A stretch of 14,878 nt of DNA from an uncultured Clostridia bacterium (GTDB taxonomy: Bacteria > Bacillota > Clostridia > Lachnospirales > Lachnospiraceae), in the NCBI GenBank assembly GCA_937888895.1, contig CALASV010000026.1, positions 1-14,878 on the forward strand. Reading direction: 5' to 3'. Under the pieces are notes generated by a model that was given only the letters and a program-made list of their open reading frames with translations, did no database searches and was not told the DNA's origin. A program made the position numbers and the translations under genes. Position 1 is the first letter of the stretch; every line of letters begins with the position of its first letter. Of this stretch, positions 1 through 7,174 are shown one piece after another.

Positions 1-2
1 AG

Positions 3-662
3 TGGAAAAAAGAATATGTCAATAAGTCATGGGTAGATGTTAATGCACCATACATAATAGCGTTACAATCGTATGATCAAGTTAATTATGGTAGAGAATA
101 TATTTATTCTATGATGGCTTTATTATATGGTCTATATTTTGATGTTGAAACAGAAACATTTCAAAAAAGAGAGTATGTTGTTAAGCCAACTACAAAAGGA
201 AAAATACCTATTAACATTTTTGACACAGAGGAATATGCAAATGTTTCAGCGGTTATTTTTTCTTGTACAAATACATTAGGAAAATTGACAGCATTATCTG
301 TTTCTGAAGGTAATATGTCTTTAAATACAGTTTATAACATAAGAAAAGATTGTTCTGATAATAAAAATAAATATGTACTTCAAGTTGTGAATGAAAATAG
401 TCCCGAAGATTTAGCTGATGGAGTATTCATATTTCATAATCCAAAAGCTAAAAATAAATTACCTAATGATTTATTTAAAAATATTGCAGTAACTCATTTT
501 TATTATGAAGAGGGTGAAATATATTTGTTAGGTAATATGACTCCCTTAGTGGTTCGACTAAATATACCAACAATATTTAAACATATGTATGATCCAGTTA
601 TTATGAAGAATTTAAGAAATTATAATAGATTGTCCTTGAAAGAATTTTATGATATGTATTAA
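3..662 (+). CDS. C-terminal part of an unrecognised protein (5' end outside window)
   Basis: The reading frame is open from the first complete codon (position 3) to TAA at 660-662, so the true start lies upstream. An ATG at 111 is probably internal, because coding-like sequence continues before it. The visible 219 residues form a soluble alpha/beta-looking protein with no signal peptide or membrane segment. The segments PYIIALQSYD and ANVSAVIFS loosely recall a family of uncharacterised proteins seen near mobile elements and defence genes; this is memory of sequence style, not a search, and gives no function. The gene ends 30 bp before the candidate left attachment site of the IME, so it is probably part of the locus that the IME entered. 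Confidence 0.7.
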   Translation, partial: WKKEYVNKSWVDVNAPYIIALQSYDQVNYGREYIYSMMALLYGLYFDVETETFQKREYVVKPTTKGKIPINIFDTEEYANVSAVIFSCTNTLGKLTALSVSEGNMSLNTVYNIRKDCSDNKNKYVLQVVNENSPEDLADGVFIFHNPKAKNKLPNDLFKNIAVTHFYYEEGEIYLLGNMTPLVVRLNIPTIFKHMYDPVIMKNLRNYNRLSLKEFYDMY

Positions 663-692
663 GGATTAGATATGATAGTACTTTGATAATAA

Positions 693-706
693 GAAATGAA
701 AAAAAT
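693..706 (+). repeat. candidate attL: 14-nt direct repeat, left copy
   Basis: GAAATGAAAAAAAT at 693-706 is identical to 7175-7188. The two copies bracket the repressor-to-relaxase module and no gene of that module lies outside them. Half the repeat is an A-run, so chance similarity in AT-rich DNA is a real alternative. The rest of the gene-free stretch 663-944 is AT-rich and holds a small ACCTA-AAAA-TAGGT hairpin and the terminator at 862-897. I see no tRNA or other conserved integration target here. Confidence 0.4.
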
Positions 707-861
707 TTGTTGTAAAATTGTAGATTTCAACTATAAAAAATATTAGAAACCACCTAAAAATAGGTAAATATGACTTATTAATATTGTGAAGTTGGTAAAA
801 CAGTGTATTCTTGCAAGGTGTTTAAGATTGTTGATTAATTAATAAATAACATAGTAAATTT

Positions 862-897
862 AAGGCTTCCGATAGTTTTCTTGGAAGCCTTGTTTTT
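862..897 (+). terminator. Rho-independent terminator
   Basis: The stem AAGGCTTCC (862-870) pairs perfectly with GGAAGCCTT (883-891) around a 12-nt loop and is followed by GTTTTT. The T-run lies on the plus side. It is about 200 bp past the upstream gene and just inside the inferred IME end, where it would stop outside transcription from running antisense into the repressor gene. Confidence 0.75.
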
Positions 898-944
898 GGT
901 TTCAAGATAGTTTGTAAAGTGGCTATGAAATGTCTACAAAAGTT

Positions 945-1418
945 TTATTTTATAGTAACTTCTTTTAAATCAGCCAATCGTTTTGGGTCTGTGTGGTTCT
1001 TTTTTAATACTTTGATATATTCAAATAAATCTTTTCTAGTGATATCATCTAGTACATATAAATCAGCAATTAGTTCATCTACAATAGGAAGTTCAGAATA
1101 ATCAAACATGTTCATAATCTTTGTAGTACGTTGGGAAATATAGCATTTCTTTGATTTATTAGGGTTTCGATATCTTTCATCTGTTGGTAATGCTGGAAGT
1201 GTTTCTATGATGTCATCATAAGGGTTATCTTTGCAAATAGAATCAATAGGAATATCTAGTATGTTTGAGATTTTTAATGCAGTATCAAAGCGTATGGAAG
1301 TATCTCGTTGTATAATGGAATAGAGTGTTGTTGGTGCTATTCCTACTCGTCTAGCTAATTCTTTTACTGTCATATTTTTTCTATCAAGTATATCTTTTAA
1401 GTTTTTTCCATATCCCAT
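945..1418 (-). CDS. XRE-family (Cro/CI-type) repressor of the IME
   Basis: This 157-residue protein has an N-terminal XRE helix-turn-helix domain at about residues 6-62; the HTH itself is at about 16-37 (MTVKELARRVGIAPTTLYSI). The C-terminal part (about 80-157) is helical and charged and shows no recognisable LexA/CI-type self-cleavage motif. No ImmA-type metalloprotease gene lies next to it, so the induction trigger is not visible. The ATG at 1416-1418 is preceded by GGAGG (plus-strand 1429-1433, 10-nt spacing). The gene is divergent from the excisionase and integrase genes across a 209-bp switch region holding four similar palindromic sites. By analogy with phages and ICEs, it probably represses excision genes and its own promoter. 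Confidence 0.85.
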   Translation of the reverse strand: MGYGKNLKDILDRKNMTVKELARRVGIAPTTLYSIIQRDTSIRFDTALKISNILDIPIDSICKDNPYDDIIETLPALPTDERYRNPNKSKKCYISQRTTKIMNMFDYSELPIVDELIADLYVLDDITRKDLFEYIKVLKKNHTDPKRLADLKEVTIK

Positions 1419-1476
1419 AAGTAAAGTACCTCCAAGTTCTATGTTATATATGATTTAGGAAATCCTTATTATTTTT

Positions 1477-1505
1477 AGTATAACATTAAAGTGAAAAGTA
1501 TGCAA
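1477..1505 (-). promoter_or_regulatory. Repressor promoter
   Basis: On the minus strand, TTGCAT (plus 1500-1505) is followed after exactly 17 nt by TATACT (plus 1477-1482). The -35 box lies inside the leftmost operator-like site (1499-1511), which fits self-repression. The start codon is about 60 nt downstream of the -10 box. Confidence 0.7.
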
Positions 1506-1622
1506 TTCGTAAAATAGAGAGAAAATTGAATAAAATTGTTGACAAAATACGCAATGCGTAATAGAATGATACTATCATAGTACGAAATGAGTAATATGAT
1601 AGTAAATAATACGAAAGGAGTA
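1499..1622. promoter_or_regulatory. Four 13-bp operator-like sites in the divergent switch
   Basis: There are four related sites: TATGCAATTCGTA (1499-1511), TACGCAATGCGTA (1548-1560, a perfect palindrome around one central A), TACGAAATGAGTA (1581-1593) and TACGAAAGGAGTA (1610-1622). All share the pattern TAnGnAAnnnGTA. The first covers the -35 of the repressor promoter, the second fills the spacer of the rightward promoter, the third lies in the leader, and the fourth contains the AGGAG ribosome binding site of the excisionase-like gene. The arrangement suggests cooperative binding by the adjacent XRE repressor. Binding is inferred; the repeats are directly visible. Confidence 0.65.
1539..1567 (+). 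promoter_or_regulatory. Strong sigma-A-type promoter for xis-int
   Basis: TTGACA (1539-1544), a 17-nt spacer and TAGAAT (1562-1567) form a near-consensus promoter. The spacer contains the palindrome TACGCAATGCGTA, so a bound repressor would block RNA polymerase. The excisionase-like gene starts at 1628. Confidence 0.8.
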
Positions 1623-1627
1623 TTTTT

Positions 1628-1822
1628 ATGAAAAAGACGAACTATATGATGACGGTAGAAGATGTGGTGGCAGAATTAGGAGTGTCTAAGCAAAAGGGTT
1701 ATCGTATCATCCGACAGTTGAATGCAGAGTTGGAGGCTGCTGGTTTTATGACAGTTCAGGCGAAAATTCCAAGAACTTATTGGAGTGAGAGATTTTATAC
1801 TGGAAAGCAAACAATAGGATAG
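1628..1822 (+). CDS. Small HTH protein, probable excisionase
   Basis: This 64-residue basic protein starts with an MTVEDVVAELGVSKQKGY-type helix-turn-helix (about residues 8-30), followed by a short wing-like segment ending PRTYWSERFYTG. Proteins of this size and style commonly sit directly before tyrosine integrases of Bacillota mobile elements and act as recombination directionality factors that bend DNA and favour excision. The start is set by AGGAG at 1616-1620 with 7-nt spacing. Its TAG stop (1820-1822) overlaps the AGGAG of the integrase gene, which indicates coupled translation. It is the first gene after the repressed rightward promoter, as expected for an excision switch. Assignment rests on motif and position; a plain transcription regulator is possible. 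Confidence 0.65.
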   Translation: MKKTNYMMTVEDVVAELGVSKQKGYRIIRQLNAELEAAGFMTVQAKIPRTYWSERFYTGKQTIG

Positions 1823-1833
1823 GAGATAACAAC

Positions 1834-2937
1834 ATGGCAGTATCGAAAGAAGCAGATAAGGGAACGTGGACATCTCAAATTTGGGTAGTAGATTGGCAAG
1901 GGAAGAAAAAGCATAAGAAAAAGAGAGGATTTGCTACTAAAAAAGAAGCATTAGAGTGGGAGCGTTCCGTTTTACTTACAGCAAAGTCAGATATGAGTAT
2001 GAAATTAGCAGATTTTGTGGATATTTATTTTAGAGATAAAGAAAATGAGTTGAAACAACGAACCATTCGGAATAAGAAATACATGATAGAGCAACATATT
2101 ATTCCATCTTTAGGTGATAGACCAATGGATAGTATTACACCTGCTGATATTATTCAATGGCAAAATATGATTCGAAGTCAGGGATTTAAGGAAACTTATC
2201 AGAGAATGATTCAAAATCAAATGACAGCATTGTTTACTCATGCAACAAAAATATATGATTTGAAAGAAAATCCTTGTTCCAAAGTGAAAAGAATGGGAAA
2301 AGCAGATGCCGATAAGAAACAATTACAGTTTTGGACAGTGGAGGAGTTTTCTAAGTTTATTCAGACATTTGAAAAAGGCAGTAGATATCATGTGTTGTTT
2401 GATTTCCTTTTTTATAGTGGTTGTAGAATTGGAGAAACATTAGCACTTACATTAAATGATTTTGACTTTCAAAAGAATACAGTTTCCATTACAAAAACTT
2501 ATTTTCGTCATAATGGAATCGATGAAATTACAACGCCAAAAACAGAAGAATCGGTTCGCAAGATTGTTATTCCAAAGTTTCTGATAGAGGAAATAAAAGA
2601 ATATGTACATACTTTTTATAAGTTGCCTGTAGATGAGAGATTGTTTCCAATCGTACCAGAAGCTGTACAGCATGTCATAAAAAGATATGCAGATAAGGCG
2701 GGGGTAAAACGGATTCGTGTACATGATATTCGACATTCGCATTGTGCATATTTAATTCATCAAGGTGTGCAACCTATGATTATTAAAGAACGCTTAGGAC
2801 ATAAAGATATCAAGATTACTTTAAATACGTATGGACATTTATATCCTTCCGAACAAGAGAAAGTAGCACAGATGTTAGATAAGCAATGGGAAGAAAAAAT
2901 AAATGCCCCTGCTGGGAACAGGGACATTTTGGAGTAA
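1834..2937 (+). CDS. int: Tyrosine recombinase (integrase)
   Basis: This 367-residue protein has the usual three parts: an N-terminal arm-binding AP2-like segment (about 10-50, WVVDWQGKKKHKKKRGF followed by KKEALEWE), a SAM-like core-binding domain (about 55-155) and a catalytic domain (about 165-350). The full active-site set is visible: Arg198 (GCRIGE), Lys236 (TPKTEES), His297 and Arg300 (HDIRHS), His323 (LGHKD) and the nucleophile Tyr333 (NTYGHLYP). It should cut and rejoin attachment sites for integration and, with the small upstream protein, excision. The start at 1834 has AGGAG at 1821-1825. The length is normal for Tn916-like and ICE integrases, and nothing suggests inactivation. A strong terminator follows. 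Confidence 0.95.
   Translation: MAVSKEADKGTWTSQIWVVDWQGKKKHKKKRGFATKKEALEWERSVLLTAKSDMSMKLADFVDIYFRDKENELKQRTIRNKKYMIEQHIIPSLGDRPMDSITPADIIQWQNMIRSQGFKETYQRMIQNQMTALFTHATKIYDLKENPCSKVKRMGKADADKKQLQFWTVEEFSKFIQTFEKGSRYHVLFDFLFYSGCRIGETLALTLNDFDFQKNTVSITKTYFRHNGIDEITTPKTEESVRKIVIPKFLIEEIKEYVHTFYKLPVDERLFPIVPEAVQHVIKRYADKAGVKRIRVHDIRHSHCAYLIHQGVQPMIIKERLGHKDIKITLNTYGHLYPSEQEKVAQMLDKQWEEKINAPAGNRDILE
2901..2929. repeat. Imperfect inverted repeat at the 3' end of int
   Basis: AAATGCCCCTG (2901-2911) and CAGGGACATTT (2919-2929) form an 11-bp stem with one mismatch and a 7-nt loop, within the last codons of int. It is a small GC-rich patch in AT-rich DNA. It may be a binding site, an RNA hairpin affecting translation termination, or chance coding constraint; I cannot decide between these. 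Confidence 0.4.
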
Positions 2938-2944
2938 GAAAAGC

Positions 2945-2997
2945 AGAGCTTTTGCATACTCATACTCGCAAAGTAAGTATAGCAAAAGCTCTTTCTT
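2945..2997 (+). terminator. Strong terminator after int
   Basis: The perfect 11-bp stem AGAGCTTTTGC (2945-2955) with GCAAAAGCTCT (2982-2992) is extended inward by ATACT/AGTAT and TACT/AGTA pairs, then followed by a T-rich tail. It separates the regulation and integration genes from the replication genes. The remainder of 2998-3143 is AT-rich leader sequence with no clear promoter, although transcription of the next gene must start there or read through. Confidence 0.8.
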
Positions 2998-3143
2998 TTG
3001 GCAATAGCCTAAAGATATAAAATAATTTCTTTTTAAGAGTAAAAAACATGAAATCATGAATAGAGGAATTTTTTTGTATCAGATAATATTTGGAGAAATA
3101 TAACATTATAAATAGTGGACTATAGATTTTGAAAGGAGCTTTT

Positions 3144-3794
3144 ATGGAATCTATTTTTGTAGAGATAAAAGGACAGATTACAGCAAGAGCAGTTGCAGAA
3201 GGCTATGGGTTAAAGGTTAGAAGAAATGGTGTTGCTTGTTGTCCTTTTCATAATGATAAACATCCAAGTATGAAGATTGATAAGAATTATCATTGTTTTG
3301 CTTGTGGTGTTGGTGGCGATGCGATTGATTATGTATCTCGTATGTATGGATTATCTCAATATAATGCAGCATTAAAGTTGATAGAAGATTTTCATTTGCC
3401 AATAGAAGTAAAAGGAAAACGAAAATTAAATACACAAGAAAGAGAACGTATTCAAAAGGAGAAGCAAGAACGAGAAAAACTCATTCGTATTAAAGAACGT
3501 TTTCAACAATGGTGTAATCAAACAATAGAATTATTAAAAAATAGTATCACACAAGTTAAGCAAGTTGGTATTTTTCTTATGGATAAATTGCCTACCATAG
3601 TTTTTTCAGAAGATTATGCACAAATGCTTCATGCAGAACCGTTTCTTTATTATTGGTTGGATATTTTGTGTATGGGAACTGTGGAAGAAAAACAGGAATT
3701 ATTTTTGAATGGTAGAAAAGAGGTGGAATGTATTGTTGGGAGAATACGAACATGTGGAAAATGTATCATGGAACAAAATCGGGGAAGTATTTGA
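3144..3794 (+). CDS. CHC2 zinc-finger (DnaG N-terminal-like) protein
   Basis: The start ATG at 3144 is chosen because AAGGAG (3133-3138) lies 5 nt before it; a TTG at 3129 has no such site. The 216-residue product carries a DnaG-type CHC2 zinc ribbon at about residues 29-60 with ligands Cys33, His36, Cys51 and Cys54 (CPFHNDKHPS, then YHCFACGVGGDAIDY). A charged coiled-coil-like stretch follows (about 95-125). There is no TOPRIM or polymerase domain, so it is not a complete primase; it probably helps DNA recognition during replication initiation of the element. The same pairing of a CHC2 protein with a VirE-like ATPase is common in Bacillota mobile elements. Its 3' end overlaps the next gene by 86 bp. 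Confidence 0.85.
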   Translation: MESIFVEIKGQITARAVAEGYGLKVRRNGVACCPFHNDKHPSMKIDKNYHCFACGVGGDAIDYVSRMYGLSQYNAALKLIEDFHLPIEVKGKRKLNTQERERIQKEKQEREKLIRIKERFQQWCNQTIELLKNSITQVKQVGIFLMDKLPTIVFSEDYAQMLHAEPFLYYWLDILCMGTVEEKQELFLNGRKEVECIVGRIRTCGKCIMEQNRGSI

Positions 3795-5094
3795 TACAGA
3801 AATGAGTACCATTGAAGAAATTCAAGCAGATTTGGCAAGAAGTGAGAAAGGGAGTATTTGTCAAACTATCAATAACTGTGTAATAGTGCTTCAGCGTGAC
3901 CCAGTATTAAAAGGTAAAATTAGAAAAAATGAATTATCAGGAAAAATTGATATGATTGGAGCTGTTGGTTGGGAACGAAATTCTGTGTGTTTGACAGATA
4001 CGGATATGTATCAAATGCAATGGTATTTAGAAAAAAACTACAATTTGAAAAATGATAAAACTATCAATAAAGCAATATATATCGTGGCAAATGAAAATAG
4101 ATATCATCCTATTCGTGAATATTTGGAACAGTTAAAGTGGGATGGACAAAAACGAATCGAAACTCTTTTACCAAAATATTTAGGTGTAGATGATAATTTT
4201 TATACAAAAGAAATGATGAAGTTGTTAATGTTAGCAGCAATTTCTAGAGTATATGAACCAGGATGTAAATTTGAAATTATGGTATGTTTGGTAGGTGGAC
4301 AAGGAGCAGGAAAATCTACATTTTTTCGATTTCTTGCAATCAAAGATGAATGGTTTTCTGATGATTTAAAGCGAATGGATGATGATAATGTGTATCGAAA
4401 AATGCAGGGGCATTGGATCATTGAAATGTCTGAAATGATTGCTACAGTAAATGCAAAAAGTATTGAGGATATTAAATCATTTATTAGTAGACAAAAAGAA
4501 ACTTATAAAATTCCGTATGAAACACATCCTGAAGATAGACCAAGACAATGTGTATTTGTAGGAACTTCCAATAGTATGGATTTTCTTCCACTAGACCGTA
4601 CAGGAAATCGAAGATTTGCACCAATACAAGTACATCCAGAAAGAGTAGAAACACATATTTTAGAAGATGAAAGACAGGCAAGAGCATACATACGTCAAGC
4701 ATGGGCAGAAGCAATGGAGCTATATCGTAAAGGTTCTTTTGAATTGAAATTGTCAAAAGAAACGGAAAGCCATTTGAAAGAATTGCAAAAAGAATTTATG
4801 CCTGAAGATGCTAAAGTTGGAATGATACAAATTTGGCTAGATGAGTTAAAATCCGATTATGTATGTAGCATTATGATTTATAAAGAAGCCTTTCAACATG
4901 AATATGATACACCGAAAGATTGGGAACTAAAAGAAATCAATAACATTATGAATCATAGCATTGTCGGATGGGAAAAAATATCTTCGCATAGATTTACTGG
5001 ATATGGAACACAAAGAGGATGGCGTAGAATACCAACACAAAATGAATTTCAAACATTACCAAAAGGAGTAACCGTTCCTTTTGATAAAAAATAG
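3709..5094 (+). CDS. VirE-family P-loop helicase/ATPase (replication protein)
   Basis: This 461-residue protein belongs to the virulence-associated E (COG5545-type) family, superfamily-3-like ATPases found in phages and mobile elements. Visible motifs are a Walker A GGQGAGKST at 196-204, a Walker B-like WIIEMSEM at 236-243, and a sensor/arginine-finger region TSNSMDFLPLDRTGNRRF (about 287-303). It probably unwinds DNA at the element's origin; the cluster of short repeats that could be that origin begins 14 bp after its stop. The start at 3709 has a weak AGGA at 3694-3697 and gives an 86-bp overlap with the preceding gene. The alternative ATG at 3802 would avoid overlap but would remove WNKIGEVFDTEMST, which resembles conserved family sequence, so I prefer 3709. 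Confidence 0.88.
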   Translation: MVEKRWNVLLGEYEHVENVSWNKIGEVFDTEMSTIEEIQADLARSEKGSICQTINNCVIVLQRDPVLKGKIRKNELSGKIDMIGAVGWERNSVCLTDTDMYQMQWYLEKNYNLKNDKTINKAIYIVANENRYHPIREYLEQLKWDGQKRIETLLPKYLGVDDNFYTKEMMKLLMLAAISRVYEPGCKFEIMVCLVGGQGAGKSTFFRFLAIKDEWFSDDLKRMDDDNVYRKMQGHWIIEMSEMIATVNAKSIEDIKSFISRQKETYKIPYETHPEDRPRQCVFVGTSNSMDFLPLDRTGNRRFAPIQVHPERVETHILEDERQARAYIRQAWAEAMELYRKGSFELKLSKETESHLKELQKEFMPEDAKVGMIQIWLDELKSDYVCSIMIYKEAFQHEYDTPKDWELKEINNIMNHSIVGWEKISSHRFTGYGTQRGWRRIPTQNEFQTLPKGVTVPFDKK

Positions 5095-5107
5095 TTTTTT
5101 TCGTGCT

Positions 5108-5257
5108 GTTTACAAATTTCGTTTACATCATATTGTTTACAAAAATGTAAACAGAATGGTTTGCAGAAGATAGTAGTAATTATAAGGGTTTGCAAAATTG
5201 TAAACAAAGTAAACGATAAATTTTTGAAATAAGATTTGTAAACAAAGGGATGTAAAC
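5108..5257. repeat. Iteron-like GTTTACA cluster, candidate replication origin
   Basis: Short repeats occur as GTTTACA at 5108-5114, 5121-5127 and 5135-5141, and in inverse orientation as TGTAAAC at 5146-5152, 5199-5205, 5237-5243 and 5251-5257, with a shorter GTAAAC at 5209-5214. The variant GTTTGCA is at 5159-5165 and 5188-5194. That is ten copies in 150 bp, forward on the left and mostly inverted on the right. Position directly after a VirE-like replication gene matches known satellite and plasmid layouts where iterons form the origin. The region encodes no convincing protein. From 5258 to 5401 I see nothing else definite. Confidence 0.6.
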
Positions 5258-5401
5258 AGAGTAAGAAAAAAGTAATGTAGTAAGTAGAAAATGATAAAAA
5301 TTTCAAGTAATCATTTTTATTTACATAAGTAGTATGTGTCATGTTTTGTATTGTAATCCGAAAAAAGGGAACATTATGAAAGAAGCAAAGAAACTATGAA
5401 A

Positions 5402-5484
5402 AGCCCTCGGCGTTTGAGAGCGAAATACACCCATCGCACAAAACTAAAGTTTTATGCTCTGTGTATTTCGCCCTGCCGGGGGCT
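5402..5484 (+). other. Candidate oriT: three-tier GC-rich hairpin before the relaxase gene
   Basis: Nested pairings are visible: AGCCCTCGGC (5402-5411) with GCCGGGGGCT (5475-5484), 10 bp with one G-U; CGAAATACAC (5421-5430) with GTGTATTTCG (5461-5470), a perfect 10 bp; and GCACAAAAC (5436-5444) with GTTTTATGC (5449-5457), 9 bp with one mismatch. The middle stem is followed immediately by CCCTGCC, and TTCG-CCCT recalls the GCG/CCCT nick region of RSF1010/MOBQ-type origins. Location 42 bp before a MobA/MobL relaxase start supports oriT. A T-run follows after TAAG, so it may also act as a terminator for the replication genes. Confidence 0.55.
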
Positions 5485-5525
5485 AAGTTTTTACCAGTCA
5501 TTCCGTTGTTTTTAGGAAAGGGGAA

Positions 5526-7037
5526 ATGCTTATTGTAAGAAATTCATTTATACAGATGTCAAAATTAACAAACGTAAAAGGAAGAATCAGTTATATATCA
5601 AGTCATGCAAGACAAGAAAATTTATATGCTGTTTATGAAACAACAGACCGTAATTTTTGGAAAGAACTTGCGAACTGCAATCAAGAAGAATTTAAGAAAA
5701 GTGGAACAAAAGGAAACTGTATCGAAGCAAGAGAATTGATAATAGCTTTACCAGAAAGTTTTGTAGAATATGAGCCAAGTAAACTATTACAACTCTTTAC
5801 AGAATACTTCAAACAAACTTATGGAACAGAATGTATCGCAGCCTTACATCACAATCAACGAAAGACCAATTATCATATTCATTTTATCTTTGCAGAAAGA
5901 AACTTGTTGGAACAACCAATCGAAAAAATAGCAACACGTAATATGTTTTATGATGAAACTGAAAAACACGTCCGCACGAAGAAAGAGATACTGGATGCAA
6001 CAGGAGAATTACGACAAGGATGCAAAATCATTCCCAAAGGTGAAGTGTATGAAAGAAATATTTTTACTGGTAAAGATAGTCGATTCAAAAGTGAAACTTT
6101 CTTAGATGAAGTAAAACATTCTTATACCAATCTGATTAACATTTATGTGAAAGATAAAGAAGAACAGCAAAAGGTATTTGATAAAGATGGTATATATCTA
6201 CCAACAAAAAAGATTGGAAAAAATAATCCAAAAGCAGAACAAATAGAAGAAGATAATCAAATGCGTGTTCGATGGAATCAAGCAGTAGATAGAGCTTTGT
6301 TGAGTGGTATTTCTGAAGAACAGATTATGGAAGTAAAGCAAACAGAAATAGGAGAGAAAGTAAAAATTTCTATACAACAATTTGGTGAAAATCCAAAATT
6401 GTTGAAAGGTTTGATTGTAATGGCAATAAAGGTATTGGAACTTTTAGTTGATAAAAAATTAAAAGAAAATATAGATAAAGTAGAAGAATTTGTAATAGAA
6501 AATGTTGCAACAAAAGAAAAACAAGAGATTAAAGAAGAAAGTATACATAAACCATTGGTAAAAGAAGAAGTATTAGAAAAACCTATGAAATCAGAACTTG
6601 TTTCTAAATATCCAAGATTAACGAAAATTTTTAGAGAATTGGAAAAGCATAATGAAATCATTTATGGTAGAGAACAAGAACTTGCTAGTTTAGAGAAAAG
6701 GTTAGTTGATATAAAGGGAATCTTCAAAGGAAAACAACGAAAAGAGTTACAAGAACAAATAGAACAGTTGCAGTCCCAAGTGAATAATTTGAAACGGTAT
6801 TTAACAAGTATGGTACAAGATTATGGATATAAGAATGTGAAAGAATTTATGACAGAATATAAACTTTCAAAAGAAGAATATGATACATATAAATTAGAAG
6901 TAGCAAAATGGGAAGAAAAAACAGAAAATAAAGTAAGGGAAAATACTTTTAAAGAAAGGTTACAACAGAAACAACAAGAAATAGAAAATAAAGAGAATAG
7001 TAAGAGTAAATGGTGCCATTATAGGTATGAGAGATAG
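5526..7037 (+). CDS. MobA/MobL-family relaxase
   Basis: This 503-residue protein has the N-terminal relaxase fold of the MobA/MobL family (about 11-250). The metal-binding histidine motif is HHNQRKTNYHIHF at 108-120, with His108, His117 and His119 as likely ligands; Tyr23 (GRISYISS) is a candidate nicking tyrosine. The sequences RNMFYDETEKHVRTKKEI and YLPTKKIGKNNPKAE are also conserved-looking family segments. The C-terminal third (about 365-495) is charged and predicted coiled coil, perhaps for binding coupling proteins. The enzyme should nick oriT and pilot the strand in transfer driven by a helper element. AGGAAAGGGG precedes ATG 5526; a second ATG at 5556 lacks a binding site. It is the last gene of the IME module. 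Confidence 0.88.
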   Translation: MLIVRNSFIQMSKLTNVKGRISYISSHARQENLYAVYETTDRNFWKELANCNQEEFKKSGTKGNCIEARELIIALPESFVEYEPSKLLQLFTEYFKQTYGTECIAALHHNQRKTNYHIHFIFAERNLLEQPIEKIATRNMFYDETEKHVRTKKEILDATGELRQGCKIIPKGEVYERNIFTGKDSRFKSETFLDEVKHSYTNLINIYVKDKEEQQKVFDKDGIYLPTKKIGKNNPKAEQIEEDNQMRVRWNQAVDRALLSGISEEQIMEVKQTEIGEKVKISIQQFGENPKLLKGLIVMAIKVLELLVDKKLKENIDKVEEFVIENVATKEKQEIKEESIHKPLVKEEVLEKPMKSELVSKYPRLTKIFRELEKHNEIIYGREQELASLEKRLVDIKGIFKGKQRKELQEQIEQLQSQVNNLKRYLTSMVQDYGYKNVKEFMTEYKLSKEEYDTYKLEVAKWEEKTENKVRENTFKERLQQKQQEIENKENSKSKWCHYRYER

Positions 7038-7055
7038 CATAGAATTTAACTGAAT

Positions 7056-7169
7056 TAAATAAGTTCTCCATTTCAAGTGCGTAAAGCATTAAGTAGTGGG
7101 TAAGTGACTTATTTAGTTTGGTTATGAGTAAGTAGTGAAGTGGATTGCGAATATTTGAGTAAGTAACTT
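7056..7169. repeat. Short repeats between relaxase gene and attR candidate
   Basis: The gene-free stretch 7038-7327 holds TAAGTAGTG at 7090-7098 and 7129-7137, GAGTAAGTA at 7126-7134 and 7157-7165, near-palindromes TAAGTGACTT (7101-7110) and TAAGTAACTT (7160-7169), and an inverted pair TAAATAAGT (7056-7064) with ACTTATTTA (7107-7115). If the element ends near 7188 these lie just inside its right end, where integrase or excisionase arm sites would be expected. They could also be operators. Confidence 0.4.
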
Positions 7170-7174
7170 TTTTT

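Noticed and set aside
919..1101. Plus-strand open frame opposite the repressor gene
   Set aside because: It is a shadow of the well-supported XRE repressor on the other strand, with no ribosome binding site.
3709..3801. Frameshift breaking one original primase-helicase gene into two
   Set aside because: The CHC2 protein ends naturally for its family and both genes have plausible starts; separate CHC2 and VirE genes are the usual arrangement.
5049..5342. Minus-strand open frame of 97 codons across the repeat cluster
   Set aside because: Its residues are dictated by the GTTTACA repeats, it overlaps the VirE-like gene end, has no convincing ribosome binding site and looks like no known protein.
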